In this document: positions 46,957-57,169 of the stretch, one piece after another | Position numbering within the stretch: the stretch's first letter is position 1 | Layout: every line of letters starts with the position of its first letter | NCBI GenBank assembly: GCA_002794775.1 | Contig: NBAY01000097.1 | Span: forward strand, 1 to 64,000 | Length of the DNA stretch: 64,000 nucleotides | Direction: 5' to 3' | Source: Porodaedalea pini | Taxonomy: Eukaryota > Basidiomycota > Agaricomycetes > Hymenochaetales > Hymenochaetaceae | The notes under the pieces: model-generated | The model's database searches: none | What the model saw: the letters and a program-made list of their open reading frames with translations, nothing else | What the model was told of the DNA's origin: nothing | Made by a program: the position numbers and the translations under genes

Positions 46957-47728
46957 CGTCAGTTCAGATGTAGGTGTCGAAGGTTCAGGGGGGGTGAGCA
47001 GCGATGAGTCTCTATGGGTTTCCTAGTATGGTCCTGGTGTTGGGGGAAGACTGACAGATGTTGTTGATATCACAGGTGATGATTGGGTTGCTGGGTGCCA
47101 CCTGAATCTGGTCGCACTATCCAGCTCTGTTGAATACCATGCCCTTCAAATATCACTCCACCAGAGCTCATAGGTGACACCTTCCCTTGAGGTTACAATG
47201 TATATGTGTCATTCTTCATCAAACTGGCTTGTCTCAGGTAGGGCCTGATGCTGTTCCTCTGTGAGATCTATTTTGATTAAGATAGCAGGGGAACAGGGAT
47301 TGGTTGAGTGTTTGATCCAGGGTTACACCAACATTAAATGGGTTCATCGGCAAAGTTGATTACAAGGTGGAAGGAACCAAATGAGATGACAAATGATAGT
47401 GTTGAAGACGTCTGCACTCATCTAGTTACCCATGTCCATGTCAGGTGCATTCTCCACCAGAGTGTGACGCAGAGAGCTAGGATGGGAAAGGGTTTCTTAA
47501 TTGGGACAGTAACTTGTCCAAGGTCAAATTGGTGTCCAAATATGGTAATAGTCAGGAAAAGTCGGTTGGAAGGTTTATGTAATACACAAACATCCGAGAA
47601 CGTCTGGGCAGGGTTGAGGGTTGTTGTTCAGGGGGTTTACATGTTGAGCCTGTCAAGGGGAGTGTTCCTCTAGGCCAAGTGAAGGTGAGTTGACAGCAAC
47701 GATGTATGCTGAGGATGAGCCTGGGGAG

Positions 47729-47739
47729 GTTCTGCTTTT
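47729..47739 (-). promoter_or_regulatory. Predicted self-priming primer-binding site (11 nt)
   Basis: On the coding (minus) strand AAAAGCAGAAC lies one base inside the 5' LTR. It is perfectly complementary to GTTCTGCTTTT within the same LTR (47936-47946 on the plus strand), about 33 nt downstream of the TATAAG box. That is where the RNA should start. No tRNA-type TGG primer site is next to the LTR. The layout equals the Tf1 mechanism, in which the first 11 nt of the RNA serve as primer. Confidence 0.65.
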
Positions 47740-47740
47740 A

Positions 47741-48165
47741 TGTTAGGTGGGAGTCCAGGAGACAACTCGGACTGGGCAGGCATCAGCTGACTGTTGTCTG
47801 GGACATGCTATAACTCAAGCAGAAGCTTAGGACACACTTACTCAGGCTAGTTCGTCATGGAGGTAAGAGGATTAATACAATATATACTAATACAGAAGGG
47901 ACAAGTCTCACCTAGGTCATTGCAGAGGTAAGAAGAAAAGCAGAACAAGGAGTTCATGCGATTCCTGGCCCCTCTTATAGTGACAACTGTGAGACTATGT
48001 TATCTAAGATTATATAAAGGAGTGGAATGGAACGAATGAAGGTCAGGTGTCAGGGAGTGTGGGAAATGATTGAAAAGACAGTTAAATATAATGAAAAGGA
48101 GCAATTAAAGTAAAAGAAATGGTAAAAAGAAAATAAAAGAAAAGGTGAAGGTTTGAGTCCTAACA
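47741..48165 (-). repeat. Chromovirus 5' LTR (425 bp)
   Basis: TGTTAGGTGGG to TCCTAACA. On the coding strand it contains TATAAG, then after about 33 nt GTTCTGCTTTT, the presumed transcript start. Confidence 0.93.
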
Positions 48166-48170
48166 CATAC

Positions 48171-48584
48171 CAGGTGAAACATAGAGCATCGGAGAGAAAA
48201 CACTTAGAACATAAGAGAAATATAGAAATTCAAAATAAAACATGTCCATATGATAACTTCTCCATTTGCCTTGGTCCATCATCTGGTCATATCACAGCTT
48301 CACTGGAACTGAGATCCTCCAATCAGTGAGTCGTCACCTATCATCAGGCAGATTTCTAGTACATGTCCCAACTGACTCCAATGACATAAGCCTTCTGGTA
48401 CATTCCAAATTGCCAGGGGGATCTTCCTAGTGATCCGCTGATGTGATGTCAGGCAAATCATCATGTGTCTAGTACACATCGGGCAAACCATTCTGAGTCT
48501 GGTACATGTCAATACCTGTCGGAACATGCAATGGATGGCCTCTAGAGAGATCTGCAGTGGTTGGCTGCTTGTTAGTACTCTACA
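48171..48584 (-). repeat. Part 2 of the split 886-bp LTR (5' LTR of the 16.3-kb element)
   Basis: Matches 32714-33127. Its outer end (TGTAGAG on the minus strand) abuts the cargo gene of the 27-kb element. Confidence 0.85.
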
Positions 48585-49023
48585 TCACCCCGCATTCTCT
48601 ACATATGGAAGAGGTAACCCTACACTAATAGGTCTATCAGAGATACTATTATGCAAGTTGATTCCCTGCTGGATGGCCAAAATTGCTCTGAAATGTGGAG
48701 CACACTCCTTAAACTTCCCCTGCAAAACACTATGCTCCTCCAATGCATTTATTGCAGCTGCATAAGATTCCACAGGCTTGGACATCTCATGGGCACCTCT
48801 ATGTAACACAGATATGAGTAACTCATAGCTATCTTCCTGCAATAGAATGTTGGCAATTCCATCCTCCAAGAGCTTGAGAGCTGCCAATAGTGCAGACAGG
48901 TCCTTGATGAAAGGCATATATGCCCCAAGATACCTGTAATTCATGGAGAGTGATTGCTTCACACTGCCCTCTATTGCACTGGCCTCTGTGAGTTGTACTA
49001 GGTCATCCAGTTCTCTATACAAC

Positions 49024-49448
49024 TGTTAGAACTTGAACTTTTCCTTTTCTTTATTTTCCCTTTTACCATTTCCTTTCTTTTAATCGCTCCTTTTCATTAT
49101 ATTTAACTGTCTTTTCAATCATTTGCCATACTCCCTGACACCTGACCTTCATTCATTCCATTCCACTCCTTTATGTAATCTTAGATAATATAGTCTCACA
49201 GTTGCTACTATAAGAGGGACCAGGAATCACATGAACTCCTTGTTCTGCTTTTCCTCTTACCTCCATGATAACCTAGGTGAGACTCATCCGCTCTTGTATT
49301 AGTTTACCTTGTATTAATCCTCTTACCTCCACAATGACCTAGCCTGAGTACAGCGTGTCTCGAGTTCCCGCTCGAGTATAGCACGTCCCAGACAAGAGTC
49401 AGCTGATGCCTGCCCAGTCCGAGTTGTCTCCTGGACTCCCGCTTAATA
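49024..49448 (+). repeat. Solo LTR of the chromovirus family (425 bp) in cargo gene A
   Basis: TGTTAGAAC to CGCTTAATA (the usual CTAACA end changed by C-to-T). Flanked by ACAAC on both sides (49019-49023, 49449-49453). Removing the LTR and one ACAAC restores the reading frame ...NEASLLYRELDDLV... on the minus strand. Confidence 0.92.
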
Positions 49449-51012
49449 ACAACAAGCTCGCTTCATTATGAGCACCCACAACAAGATTGGCATATTCTCT
49501 CATTCAACTATCAGCCGACTTCAAATCATATTTTTTTGTTCTCTCCAGTCCTAGTATCAGGGAAGTGCTAAACAAGATATCCACATCCTCTTTTCATTAC
49601 CTGAAGGTGAGACAAAGTATGTATGCAATTCAGTTGACAAAATCACACATAAGTCTCCCTTTCAAATCAGATTGCATGCCCAATACAGTATTGCGAGGGG
49701 TAGAGCAATGTTCACCCACATCTGAGAGTTGGGAGGAGTGCGTGGAGTAGTGAGCAGAGCCTCTTTCATGCCAACTCTCTTTATACTTTTGCTGATACTG
49801 ATCAAAAATCCATATTGCATCATGACCCACGAAACTCTCGATTTTGCTCATAGTCTCATGTTTCTCCTCTAGCTCTCTGGATATCTTGGATGCCTGCAGA
49901 AGTCCACTCCTAATAACTTCCACCAGAATATAAGGATCTGTATCATTGAATTTGGCCCAGCCACAGAAAGGTTTGCAATCTACATATCCTGCCTGTTCTA
50001 CCCTCACAGCAAAGGAAAGTGAAGCATTCATCTCCCAGAATTTTGGCCATTCATGAGCAAGCATAAAAGCAACTACCAAGTTGTGCAAGTTTTGGAGTGC
50101 CTTCTCTTTGTCATATTTCAGATAGAGTTGCCCAAGATTGAATGTGTACTCTTTTGTTATATTGGCAATTGATTTGACTGTCTCAAAGGGCTTGCTAGGG
50201 CCTGCCTTTGAGGTTTGAGCATGCCATACAAGCTCCCTCAAGACCCATTTGGATGACCACAGGTCATACACTGTGTTTTGCTGTTTATGAGAGTGGTCAA
50301 TCGGGATGAAATAATGAATCCTTTTAGGCTTGCAGTCATCCACATTATTTGAAGTGTTTCCCAAGCAGTAGGCAATCTGCAGGACACACTTTGCAACACT
50401 GAAGCCTATAAGGAGTATAATCTTTCCTTCCTCAAGTAATTTTTGAAGGTATAACTTATCCACCACTTCAGGCTCCTAAATCAGAATGTGAGAATCAAGT
50501 AGAGTGATGCTAGAGAAGGAGCTTTACCCTGAGAATAGCATCCATATGAAGACTAAGTACACCATGTATTTTATCTTCTACTTGACATACATTGATTTTG
50601 CTTTGTTCACTTTTATTCTCCAATGTATTAACCTGATCTGTGACAATAATAAGGCTGACCTGGGTCTTCAAAGAATGCACCTTGCTGGCTGCAGCATTCT
50701 CTTGAATAGTTCAAAGCATGGTGGCCTTGCTTGTGTGGATTTCTGACTGGAGTTGGTTTATCTTAGCCAAGAGAGAATCATAATCTTTTCTGGAGTGAAG
50801 AATTTTTTTATGCCACTTTGACTTTTCCTCAATCTGACCACACTTAGCAACAGCTGCCTCTGCAATTACCACAACTTCATCATAGGACTGTGATACCTTC
50901 ACTTGAGCAAGCTGTTTCTTTAGCACTGCACTTTCAGATGCTGAAAAATAGTGCACAGATGCATCAGGACAATCTCACAGCAATTGTATAAATAGTACTT
51001 ACAGCTACTATG

Positions 51013-52260
51013 TGTTAGGACTCAAACCTTCCCCTTTTCTTTTCTTTTCCTTTTTGCCATTTCTTTTATTTTAATCACCCCTTTCACATGACCTTCATTT
51101 GTTCCATTCCACTCATTTATGTAATCTTAGATAACATAGTCTCACAGTTGCCACTATAAAAGGCATCAGGAATCGCATGAACTCCTTGTTCTGCTTTTCC
51201 TCTTACCTCCACAATGACCTAGGTGAGACTCGTCCCCCTTGTATTAGTCTAGACTTGTATTAATCCTCTTACCTCCATGACAACCTAGTCTGAGTACAGC
51301 ATGTCCTGAGTCCTCGCTTAAGTATAACATGTCCCAGACAACAGTCAGCTGAGGCCTGCCCAGTCTGAGCCATCTCCCGGACTCCCACCTAATATAAAAG
51401 CAGAACCTCACCCAGGCTCATCCCCAGTGTACGTTATCACTGTTGACTCACCTTCACTTGGTCTAGAGGAGCCCTGCTGAAACCTGCCATCAAGTCGTCT
51501 TTCGAAAGCCAGAAACAACCACCACCGCCACCATCTGACATCGTTGACAACAAGGAGGAGTATGAGATCGAGGAGGTTCTAGACTCACACCTACACTGAG
51601 GGAACCTACAGTACCTCATCAAGTGGGTCAGCTATAATGAACTGACTTGGCAGCCCGAGACAGACTTTGGCAAGAACACAAAGGAGGTGATCACAGAGTT
51701 CTATTGAAAACACCCTGGCACACCTCGTAAACTCGAAATCCCTCAACAACACCTCCAGCTAATCTTTGTTGACACTGAGCCACACAACTACAGTCATGGT
51801 TGGTCGGGATGCCCAACCTTGAGGGGGAGGGTAATGTTAGGACTCAAATCTTCCCCTTTTCTTTTATTTTCCTTTTTGCTATTTCTTTTATTTTAATCGC
51901 CCCTTTCCATTATATTTAATCATCTTTTCAATCATTTCCCACACCCCTTTCACATGACCTTTATTTGTTCCATTCCACTCATTTATGTAATCTTAGATAA
52001 CATAGTCTTATGGTCACTACTATAAAAGACATCAGGAATTATATGAACTCCTTGTTCTGCTTTTCCTCTTACCTCCGTAACGACCTAGGTGAGACTCATT
52101 CCCCTTGTATTAGTCTAGACTTGTATTAATCCTCTTATCTCTGTGACGACCTAGTCTGAGTACAGCATGTCCCAAGTCCCCACTCGAGTATAGCACGTCC
52201 CAGATGACAGTCAGCCAAGGCCTGCCCAGTCTGAGCCATCTCCCGGACTCCTGCCTAACA
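51013..52260 (+). mobile_element. Internally deleted chromovirus (both LTRs, ~440-bp interior)
   Basis: LTRs at 51013-51394 and 51835-52260; flanking duplication CTATG (51008-51012, 52261-52265). The interior keeps the leader with the self-priming site (AAAAGCAGAAC near 51396), then jumps to the integrase end and a chromodomain (EEYEIEEVLDSHLH, LIKWVSYNELTWQPE), and the polypurine tract GAGGGGGAGGG. Roughly 6.5 kb of gag-pol is missing. It disrupts cargo gene A. Confidence 0.9.
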
Positions 52261-52918
52261 CTATGACTAGATTCCTCCCTTGAACTCTCTCGAGCCACTT
52301 TCTTTCCCTTTCCTTTTGAATCATTCTCTGCAGGTTCTTCAGAAGAAACTTTATCTGATGTCACATCAGAAGGGCCCATGGAACTTACCAGGAAAGACAT
52401 ATGCTTACCAGATGGCACCTCTTGCAACTGCTCAGAGTCTTCTATGGTGTCTTCATGATCATGAACTTCACTGGGTGCTACACAAAGTGCCTGTTTGTAA
52501 GCCACCAAAGACTTAGAATGTGGCAATCTATTCTGTACCATTAACCATGACTATGTCACTGGAAGGATCCATAGGATGCCATCCAGCTTGTCCTTTCATA
52601 GCAATGGGTACTTATAGGGGTGAGTGATGAGGTGGGAGAGCAAGACTGATGGGGATAGGAGGAGAAGGATGAGAGATAAAGATAAGACCAGTGCATTTTG
52701 ATGCTCTGAACTCTCTTTTTGTATTCTTGCCACATTGGGATAGCCAGTTCCCTACCTTCAAACTTGGTCCACAGTGGCTCATTTGGCATGAAAGCAATAG
52801 TCATGAAGGAGGTAGAGGTTGCCAACATCTTTTGGGAGGCCTAGGCACCAAAATATTTAGTAAGCAAAAATATCTGATGCTCTAAATGAAATTTTATTGC
52901 GTTTCTTTTCCTAACCCC

Positions 52919-54720
52919 ATGATGCCACCTCAACATGTCAGAAAGAAGTCCAAAAATCTCAAAGACGGCAAAGAACTAGCTGCTGAATTAGCTGTGCAGA
53001 TGAAGAAACACCTTGTTGGTCATCCTAGGAAAAATAAAGTTCCCAATCAGGTCCCCAAAACTCCTACAAAAAAGCAGTCAAAATTGAGTGGAAAGAAATA
53101 TGCTACAACAGCAAAGCTAACCCACCAAACTGTGAGTTGTGAAATTTGATGCAAATGCTCTCTCTGACTGGTTTTCATGCCTATAGCTGTGCAAGAAGGG
53201 CAATGACAAGGATACAGTTGAATAGGAGCATTCGTCTGAAGATCAGAGGGATATATCCATTGCAGACATCATTCAGGCTTTAGGACTTGGCTTGAATGAC
53301 ACTATGAATGAAATGCAGGGTTTTGACGATGACAGATCAGCCTTCAATGAAATTCCTGACTCTCCTGACAAGCCTGATGAGTGTTCTTTCCATCTTGATG
53401 ATGGTACAAAACCTCTATTCATTGTTGCCTAAGGCTGTGGCTAAGAAAAGTATAGCTGATGAGTACATAGACTGGAATACTCCCTCCCTTGGACATGCAA
53501 AAGCTTATGGATGGATCACATTGACACCTGCTGTAGAGAAAAAGCCTGAACTGGAAGTCATGATAAAAATTCATGACAGTACAGGTGTGCAAGACATGAA
53601 GATCAACTCCAAGATGTCACTGGCTGATTTGATCAATGAAGCAGTTTCAATCACCCAGGGCTGTTCTACATTCAACCAACTTGGTTACACAGCTTGCTGG
53701 TCTGTGAAGTCTGGGACAAAGCTTGAACCAGAATATTTGGATACATAAGACCAGTTGAATGCACTGTTCAAATGAGTTCACAGGCATTGAGCAGCTGAAA
53801 AGAAGAAGAAATGAGGTAATGAAAACCCTGGAATTGTCATTCAGAATCTCAGTAATCAGGTTCATCTATAGTATTTGATGTATAAAGTGGTTCCTGACAT
53901 GCAGTGAAGAATATATATGGGAACAATGGGAACAGCAATAAACAGCAAAGTGCGACTAGAATGAATATGACTCCTTCAAGGGTCACTGGTGCTAAGGAAG
54001 CTTACAATGCTACACTCAAATGGATTATGGTGCAAATCACAGCAGTGTTCAAATGTGATAAATACAACAGCAGGCTCTGTGGTAAAATAAGAGGGTCAAA
54101 AGACCATCTTATGTATTCCAACAAACATCTTATTGAACATGCAAAACTGATTGTGAGTCCATTGAAAGTGCAATCTCACTGGACTAAAAGCATCCTTTGT
54201 CCAGTATAAGAATACTCCCAGAGTCAAAGTGGACAAAGTACTGAGGCAACTGAAAGTATTGGACAAGCAGTGGAAAGCAGCTGACAATGCCAGCATAGGA
54301 ACTGGCTCTGACACAGCAACTGGGCCTACAACATCCCTCCCCAACAGTGCTCCTGTGACAGCCAGAACAGTGGCAACTGTAGTGCCAATGCAACCTTTCA
54401 ACCAGCCGGTCATTGCCCAGTACTACCAAATGCATAACCAGGTGGTAGCTGAATGCAGGCCATGTGATTACTCTTCTGTTCAGAGTTGGATTAAATCATT
54501 GCACAATAACATGGAGAGAGGCCACAATGACTACCAATACAGGTCTCTGCTACCTGTTTTTAAGGCCAATGATGTTAAACACTTGGATGACTTGGCTTAC
54601 TTAGAATTTGGAAGGCTTGAGAAGATGGTTATTAATGCTCAAGTGGAGGCAAGCATTGGGTTACTCAATCGTATCATTCAATATGCACAGGAGGATGTTT
54701 CTCACATCAAGGAACAGTAG
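52919..54720 (+). pseudogene. Cargo gene B of the 27-kb element, unknown function, lightly broken
   Basis: Exon 1 from ATG 52919 is Lys-rich (QHVRKKSKNLKDGKELAAEL ...). A GTGAGT intron (53129-53187) follows. Next come an acidic segment with an in-frame TAG (53223-53225, fits CAG to TAG), a block from about 53436 with ADEYIDWNTPSLGHAKAYGW and VMIKIHDSTGVQDMKINSKM (a compact, possibly ubiquitin-like fold; inference), and a C-terminal part (54229-54720) with FKANDVKHLDDLAYLEFGRL and the end AQEDVSHIKEQ. At least one frame change near 53430 separates blocks. Its 3' end lies inside the right terminal repeat, convergent with the transposase. A related 3' end lies in the left repeat. Function unknown. 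Confidence 0.5.
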
Positions 54721-56547
54721 TTATGTATACATCATATAGACAGAATATATTACATTATTAGACCAGTTGAGACAGTGACAAGGAAGCCTGTATCCACTCA
54801 ATGAAGAAACCTGACACTAACAGAGATAACCGCAATGATGATAGAAAGCATGACAGTCTGCAGCATTGATAGATATAGTTTCACTGTAAAGCTTTGTGAA
54901 TACCAAAGCATCCATTTCCTCATCACTGAATTTGACCCAATGAAGTCGAGATTTTAGCAGAGAGAATGCCAGCTCAATCAGGTTGAAGTTCAGAGAATAT
55001 GTGGGGAGAAATTCCAGCTTCATGCCCCTGTGCAGAGTCAGATCAGTAAGAGCCCTGCATCGCAGCACAACAGGTCAAAATAGATGAACCTTGACTCAAT
55101 GAGTTTGTGGATTTCTAGTGACTTGTGGATTGTGCAGTTGTCCATCACCACAACAGAGTTTTGGGCCAGCCAAGGTTGCATGTGGTCCAAGAGATCCCTG
55201 ACAAATGCAGAGAAGGAGGTGGCATTGAAGGATCCTTCCAGTATTGTACAGTCAAGCATACCAGTTGAAGTGATTGTGGGCAAGATTGAATACCTAGAAG
55301 AGGCAAGCAGTCAGATCTGCAGTCATAAAGGTAAGCATTGCACCTTTTTCCCTGTGTAAAGATCACTTTATGACATGCCTGATAACCCTGCAAAGCTCAT
55401 GCTTTCTTCCTCAAGAAGGTATGTTGGTCACACACACTCTTGTTGACAAAGATGAGCTGTTCTGCCTCATATTGAGATCTCATTCTCAATCTGTACCAGA
55501 GCTGAGTGGACTCACTGCATTCAAGTGCCCTTTTTGATATCTTGAGCAGAGTAAGTTTGCTGATGCAAAGCCATAAGCATCACTGCACTGTCTTCAGAGT
55601 GAACCCAGCCTGGTGCAGAGACCTCCATACTGTAGTGTCTGAAACCTTCTTGCCTGTTACCCTTTCTAGCTCCTCCCTCACCTTGTCTAAGTACTGGTCC
55701 TTGCGATGCTCTATTGTGCTCAAGAGATACTATAGTTCAGTTAGCTGCAGCGAGTCATTACAATTCAAAAAATGCACTCACCTGTGTATCCACATAATCA
55801 AGCAACCTTGGTCTTCCAGTCCTTGTGCCCTCCTTTCATAAATGCCTCATGTGCTTGTGTTGAGCAACAGTTCAGTGGATTGTTGCTCAATGGATATCTA
55901 TTACCCTGGCCAGGTCATGCACAGTGAAGAGTCATGACTGATACAGTCTGAATATGATGTGTCTTGCATCATCTGAGAGTGCCTTGCCTGAAACCATCAT
56001 GGAATGACCTGAGAGGAGGAGGAAGTAGAGTGTTGGCTTTTGTGTTTGCATGGCAGTGGCTTGGCTAACATGTGCTCACATGCTCACAGGTGTTGGTAGT
56101 ATGCACAGAAATTTGAGTGTAGCAGTCAAAGCACAAAGTGAATGGACAGGAAACTTGCAGGGAAGATGGCTTATGTGTCTGATAATTACACAAAAAGAAT
56201 CATAATCTTAGCAGTCTTCTTGCCTGTGCTGCAAGACCTGTTGTGAGAAGAGGAAGGTGGAAAGAGCTCAAAGTGAAACACAAACCTTGCTGCTGCACCA
56301 TGAATACTGCATGGATTGGCTTCAGACTTGCAGGAGCTGTTGGTATAGTCATATGCTTAATTTACAGTCATGGGAAAGAATTTTATAGGTAGATGTAGAG
56401 GAGCCATAATTTTTGAATCTCAGTGGAAATGTATGAGAGAACAGACTGGCTGCACTTGTTTGATCTCCACCCACCTACACAGTCAATGTATTGCTCCCTA
56501 TTTTACATATTTCTGCTTCTGAGAACCATGCCTATTTTTTGAGTACT
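54680..56547 (-). repeat. Right terminal inverted repeat of the 27-kb element
   Basis: Reverse complement of 29452-31320; the outermost 20 bp are identical. The first difference is a single G/A about 30 bp from the end. Confidence 0.88.
54817..55900 (-). pseudogene. Tc1/mariner-type DDE transposase remnant (right repeat)
   Basis: Same pieces and same breaks as the left copy (VVVMDNCTIHKS; GMKLEFLPTYSLNFNLIELA). One extra change turns DF of the last motif to NF (G-to-A). Inactive. Confidence 0.8.
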
Positions 56548-56549
56548 TA

Positions 56550-57064
56550 CTGCCCTTTTCAGAAGTATTGTCGCACATCAAATTCATGTGGTTTTGACGC
56601 GTCTTGTGGCATAACTGCAGAAATTCAAGTAAATGACGATTTACTGTGTCAATTCCTCACAATAAATGTTCACTAAGCACTCAAAAAATTGTACTTGCTC
56701 ATCTGAATCCGAATCTGTAAAAATATCTGGGGTTAGATGAATTTTTTTGTCAAAATAAGTCAAACAATGTTGACCAGCCCTGTTTCTACACCTCACTCTC
56801 ACTAATGCAAAAATCATACCCCTTTCCTCTCATCCCATAAAGTTTTTTTCTCCACCTGTAAATTAGGTTTAGATGTATGGCAATCCCATGCATAAGTTTG
56901 GTGTCATTCTGTGCACTATTTGTGGTGTAATGGGGATGTTTCTGTTCTTTGGACACCTGCTCTCACCTGGTTTTGGACAGTCCATTTCATACAGCTCTGC
57001 CAATTTGACAAGTAAAAATACAAAACTTCTTGCATTACATAGACAATCCTATCTACTACAGCCT
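56550..57064 (-). repeat. Right flank of the giant element: other part of the ~0.65-kb host repeat
   Basis: Reverse complement of 61148-61678. Near its middle, at a TA (56674-56675), it has AGCACTCAAAAAATT. That resembles the terminus of the 27-kb element (AGTACTCAAAAAAT) and hints at a related, older insertion. Confidence 0.82.
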
Positions 57065-57169
57065 TGGTTATTTAGGGGCCCCTCCACCTTGATTTGACAC
57101 TGTAGTAGTGATTTATTTTTGACCTGCATGCCATAGCACCATGCACCGTCTGCACATCTGAAGTACAGA

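Larger units (their letters stand above)
40381..48165 (-). mobile_element. Ty3/Gypsy chromovirus, 7785 bp with a nested repeat, minus orientation
   Basis: Bounded by 426- and 425-bp LTRs (40381-40806, 47741-48165), both TGTTAGG...TAACA. CATAC flanks each side (40376-40380, 48166-48170) and is present once in the unoccupied LTR at 32709-32713. Coding order on the minus strand is gag, aspartic protease, reverse transcriptase, RNase H, integrase and C-terminal chromodomain, the Ty3/Gypsy order. Stops, missense changes at catalytic positions and the repeat at 44116-45569 make it inactive. Chromodomains of this class target integration to marked heterochromatin (known for the family). Confidence 0.93.
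32242..48584 (-). mobile_element. 16.3-kb LTR retroelement, gag only recognised, with several nested insertions
   Basis: Two direct 886-bp LTRs bound it: 32242-33127 and 39909-48584 (472 + 414 bp, split by the chromovirus). The minus-strand orientation starts TGTAGAG and ends CATACACA. A degenerate gag lies between (39731 down to about 33200). No reverse transcriptase or integrase of its own was found, so it is a deletion derivative or non-autonomous. No convincing target-site duplication remains (flanks TATCC and TCACC). It interrupts the minus-strand cargo gene of the 27-kb element. Confidence 0.65.
48591..52828 (-). pseudogene. Cargo gene A of the 27-kb element, unknown function, interrupted
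   Basis: Minus-strand pieces in order: 52828-52266 (starts MLATSTSFMTIAFMPNEPLW; ends with a basic/acidic low-complexity KGKGKKVARESSREESS), 50956-50711 (coiled-coil-like, AEAAVAKCGQIEEKSKWHKK), 50466-49630 (278 codons, DKLYLQKLLEEGKIILLIGF through WIFDQYQQKYKESWHERGS), and 49510-48591 (ASLLYRELDDLVQLTEA across an inserted LTR, to LPYVENAG). No family is recognised. Long stretches stay open, so decay is moderate. It is broken by a truncated chromovirus (51013-52260), a solo LTR (49024-49448) and, at its 3' end, the 16.3-kb retroelement. Its start lies 90 bp from the divergent gene B, implying a shared promoter. Confidence 0.55.
29452..56547. mobile_element. 27.1-kb inverted-repeat transposon with nested retroelements (Tc1/mariner-like ends)
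   Basis: Both termini read inward AGTACTCAAAAAATAGGCAT and continue as ~1.87-kb inverted repeats (29452-31320 and 54680-56547). TA flanks each end (29450-29451, 56548-56549), and the same TA is present once in the uninterrupted relative at 61679-61680. This fits one insertion event with TA target duplication, as known for Tc1/mariner elements. Each repeat holds a decayed DDE transposase. The interior carries two divergent genes of unknown function (about 52919-54720 plus; 52828-48591 minus), a 16.3-kb LTR element, a truncated chromovirus and a solo LTR. Removing those later insertions leaves about 9.1 kb. The single-insertion reading is inference; two unrelated insertions plus rearrangement is less economical. 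Confidence 0.72.

Noticed and set aside
29452..56547. Starship-type giant element
   Set aside because: No DUF3435 tyrosine recombinase was found, and the long inverted repeats with TA duplication point to a DDE transposon.
29452..56547. Two independent Tc1-like insertions instead of one large element
   Set aside because: Each copy lacks an inner terminus, and the two outer flanks are complementary halves of the same repeat at the same TA, which independent insertions would not produce.
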